From assembly GCA_023429985.1 (NCBI GenBank), contig JAEZCV010000136.1:1-16080 (forward strand): a stretch of 16,080 bases of DNA. The letters are read 5' to 3'. Below the pieces are notes generated by a model, which saw nothing but the letters and a program-made list of their open reading frames with translations, was not told where the DNA came from and did no database searches. A program made the translations under genes and the position numbers. Below are positions 14,208 to 16,080 of this stretch, in pieces (the stretch's first letter is position 1; every line of letters starts with the position of its first letter). The DNA is from Bacteroidota bacterium (lineage in GTDB: Bacteria > Bacteroidota > Bacteroidia > Chitinophagales > Chitinophagaceae).

Positions 14208-14215
14208 TATCTTCG
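14208..14215 (+). promoter_or_regulatory. -7 box for rny
   Basis: TATCTTCG is the same -7 variant seen upstream of pyrD. It would start a transcript near 14221 and give rny a leader of about 70 bases that contains a 24-codon upstream reading frame. The expected -33 site overlaps the end of the 22-base palindrome and lacks a clean TTG. Confidence 0.45.
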
Positions 14216-14230
14216 CCACCTGCCACTTTT

Positions 14231-14305
14231 ATGAGGTATGATAAACTATTGTACAAATATCAACTCCCAACCAAACAAAATAAGAAGAAATGGACTTCAA
14301 TATAA
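14231..14305 (+). CDS. Possible 24-residue leader peptide overlapping rny
   Basis: An ATG at 14231 opens a 24-codon frame encoding MRYDKLLYKYQLPTKQNKKK and four more residues, ending TAA at 14305, after the rny ATG at 14290 in another frame. It is the first ATG after the -7 box at 14208-14215. The peptide is Lys- and Tyr-rich and matches no family I know. A ribosome reading it would pass over the rny start, so it could affect rny translation. It may equally be chance; no ribosome binding site is clear. Confidence 0.25.
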   Translation: MRYDKLLYKYQLPTKQNKKKWTSI

Positions 14306-15855
14306 TTACCATCATCGCTGCTGTAGTTGCCCTTATTGTGGGTATTATAGCGGGTAAAATCATTTTCGCAAAAGACACCCGCAAAAAGATCGAAGAAGCC
14401 GACATCCAGTCACAGGCTATAATTAAAGAAGCCCAGCTTCGGGCTGAAACGCTTAAGAAGGAAAAAGAGATTGAAGCTAAAGAAAGGTTTGTTCAGTTAA
14501 AATCCGACCATGACCGTGAGATCATGGAAAGGAACCGTAAAATGGGTGAAGGTGAAAACCGCCTGCGCCAGAAAGAGCAGAGCCTGAACCAGAAAACCGA
14601 GCAACTCGAGCGCCAGATAAAGGAAAATGATGCCATCAGGCAAAACCTGAACAAGCAGATCGAAGTAGTGAGCATTAAGCAGGCAGAATTTGAAAAGCAC
14701 CAGGAAGAACATATGCGCCGCCTGGAAAAGATCGCAGGTCTTACCGCTGAAGAAGCAAAAGCCCAAATGGTGGAAGGCCTGAAGATGGAGGCCCAGACCC
14801 GCGCCATTGGCATGCAACAGGAAATAATTGACGATGCCAGGCAGAAAGCCAATAAAGAAGCGCGCAAGATCATCATTCAAACCATTCAACGTACGGCTTC
14901 GGAACAGGCTATTGAAAATGCCATCACGGTCTTTAACCTGGAAACAGACGAGATCAAAGGCCAGATCATTGGCCGTGAGGGAAGAAATATCCGGGCTATT
15001 GAAGCTGCCACCGGGGTTGACCTGATAGTTGATGATACACCCGAAGCCATCATTCTTTCCTGCTTTGATCCACTGAGAAGAGAGATCGCCAGGCTCAGTT
15101 TACAGCGACTTGTTTCCGATGGAAGGATACACCCGGCGCGCATTGAAGAAGTGGTTGAAAAAACCCGTCGCCAGCTGGAAGAGCAGATCATGGAAATTGG
15201 GGAAAGAACCGTTATTGAACTGGGCATTCATGGTTTACATAAAGAACTGGTTAGGCTTGTAGGAAAAATGCGCTTCCGCTCTTCCTACGGACAAAACCTG
15301 CTGATGCACAGTAGAGAAGTGGCCAACCTTTGTGGGGTTATGGCTGCCGAACTCGGATTAAATCCTAAACTGGCTAAACGCGCCGGCCTGCTCCACGATA
15401 TTGGAAAGGTTCCCGATGAAGAAACCGAATTGAGTCACGCCCTGCTGGGAGCAAAACTGGCAGAGAAATATGGCGAAAACCCTGCAATTGTTAATGCCAT
15501 TGGCGCTCACCACGATGAGATGGAGATGCAGTTTGTGATCTCTCCCATTGTTCAGGCCTGCGACTCTATCAGCGGTGCCCGCCCTGGTGCCCGCCGCGAG
15601 ATCATGCAGCAATACCTGCAGCGCATCAAAGAACTGGAAAATCTTGCCCAGGCTTATAATGGTGTGGAAAAAGCTTATGCCATCCAGGCCGGACGCGAAC
15701 TGAGGGTAATTGTAGAAGCCGATAAAGTAACGGACCAGGCAAGCGAAAGACTTTCTTTCGAGATCGCCCAGAAAATACAAACCGAAATGACCTATCCGGG
15801 CCAGATCAAGGTTACCGTGATCAGGGAAAAACGCGCCGTGAACGTTGCCCGTTAA
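14290..15855 (+). CDS. rny: Ribonuclease Y
   Basis: A 521-residue membrane-anchored endoribonuclease that starts decay of many mRNAs. Order of parts: a single N-terminal membrane helix (about 4-26, ITIIAAVVALIVGIIAGKIIF), a long charged coiled coil (about 30-200), a KH RNA-binding domain with the GxxG loop in IIGREGRNIR (G228-G231), and a metal-dependent HD domain with H340 in LMHSREVANL and the H369-D370 pair in GLLHDIGKVPDEE, then HHDEME. Length and architecture are typical. ATG 14290 follows AAGAAG, a modest ribosome binding site, and gives the membrane helix at the very N-terminus. zapA lies 188 bases upstream, with repeats and a likely separate promoter between. Confidence 0.97.
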   Translation: MDFNIITIIAAVVALIVGIIAGKIIFAKDTRKKIEEADIQSQAIIKEAQLRAETLKKEKEIEAKERFVQLKSDHDREIMERNRKMGEGENRLRQKEQSLNQKTEQLERQIKENDAIRQNLNKQIEVVSIKQAEFEKHQEEHMRRLEKIAGLTAEEAKAQMVEGLKMEAQTRAIGMQQEIIDDARQKANKEARKIIIQTIQRTASEQAIENAITVFNLETDEIKGQIIGREGRNIRAIEAATGVDLIVDDTPEAIILSCFDPLRREIARLSLQRLVSDGRIHPARIEEVVEKTRRQLEEQIMEIGERTVIELGIHGLHKELVRLVGKMRFRSSYGQNLLMHSREVANLCGVMAAELGLNPKLAKRAGLLHDIGKVPDEETELSHALLGAKLAEKYGENPAIVNAIGAHHDEMEMQFVISPIVQACDSISGARPGARREIMQQYLQRIKELENLAQAYNGVEKAYAIQAGRELRVIVEADKVTDQASERLSFEIAQKIQTEMTYPGQIKVTVIREKRAVNVAR

Positions 15856-16002
15856 GGGGTAAATGGATTGATATATATGGTCAATTCATAAATTCTGGTT
15901 AACAACTGCGGTTTAAGCTTCGTCAAAAGCATTAACATTCCTGTTTTATTTTGGATTATACTGTACTTAACCCTACATTTGCAGTCCTAAAAATTTTGAG
16001 TT
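15856..16002 (+). promoter_or_regulatory. rplS promoter region
   Basis: The gap between rny and rplS holds the best promoter pair in the window. TTG at 15951-15953 (in TATTTTGG) is the -33 element, and TACATTTG at 15974-15981 is an exact match to TAnnTTTG. The 20-base spacing is as expected. Transcription would start about 15 bases before ATG 16003. No convincing terminator follows rny; ATTGA (15867-15871) and TCAAT (15881-15885) form only a weak stem. Confidence 0.7.
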
Positions 16003-16080
16003 ATGAACGCTGCCGTTGCCTTTGTACACGAACAACTTACAGGCAAAAAAGAATTCCCTAAGTTTAAAGCAGGTGATAAT
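16003..16080 (+). CDS. rplS: Ribosomal protein L19, N-terminal part
   Basis: Only the first 26 codons are inside the window; the frame is open to the last base. The translation begins MNAAVAFVHEQLTGKKEF and continues PKFKAGDN, which matches the start of Bacteroidota L19, a 50S protein at the interface with the 30S subunit. The complete protein is usually about 115-120 residues. It has its own strong promoter, so it is probably transcribed separately from rny. Confidence 0.92.
   Translation, partial: MNAAVAFVHEQLTGKKEFPKFKAGDN

Noticed and set aside
14102..14289. 6S RNA between zapA and rny
   Set aside because: In E. coli the 6S RNA gene follows zapA, so I looked for it here. The gap is filled with simple repeats, a short palindrome and a promoter, with no long bulged hairpin of the 6S type.

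Overview
The window looks like a chromosomal stretch of a Bacteroidota genome, most likely from the Chitinophagaceae or a close relative. The signs are moderately AT-rich DNA, starts without clear Shine-Dalgarno sequences, several upstream boxes matching the Bacteroidota -7 element (TAnnTTTG, often as TATCTTTG or TATCTTCG), and housekeeping proteins of Bacteroidota type, such as DnaB with an acidic Gly-rich tail and RNase Y after ZapA. Family-level placement is inference. I see no rRNA, tRNA, CRISPR array, transposase, phage structural gene or other clear mobile gene.

Layout. Bases 1-792 hold no credible gene. They carry two tandem ~211-base copies of a multi-hairpin repeat (8-441), then AT-rich spacer with two further hairpins. 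On the + strand follow a LuxR/NarL-type response regulator (793-1440), a family 25-like glycosyltransferase (1501-2280) and an MsbA-like ABC half-transporter (2335-4125). The next block is on the - strand: an uncharacterised 133-residue protein (4122-4523) downstream of a single-domain response regulator (4554-4958), a thiolase (5105-6283) with an 88-base palindrome just past its stop, and a secreted unknown protein (6336-6920). pyrD (7021-8070, +) converges on rsmE (8130-8864, -), which follows dnaB (8922-10481, -). A 599-base gap with DnaA-box-like sequences separates dnaB from the divergent pheT. pheT (11081-13501), a 94-residue coiled-coil protein, zapA, rny and the start of rplS then run rightward.

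How the genes fit together. The right half is core information processing: replicative helicase, Phe-tRNA synthetase beta chain, Z-ring assembly (ZapA and a probable coiled-coil partner), RNA decay (RNase Y), rRNA methylation (RsmE) and ribosomal protein L19. pheT, the coiled-coil gene and zapA form a tight translationally coupled unit. The left half is a mixed set of signalling, envelope and metabolic genes.

No clearly new multi-gene system stands out. The observations most worth following are the structured tandem repeat at the left edge, a second palindrome using the same ATCTGCG vocabulary after the thiolase gene, the small coiled-coil gene coupled to zapA, a G-quadruplex-type motif and GTTTAG repeats at the end of zapA followed by a perfect 22-base palindrome before rny, a 24-codon upstream ORF overlapping the rny start, the DnaA-box-like cluster upstream of dnaB, and two genes whose ATG lies six bases after a -7 box, suggesting leaderless transcripts.
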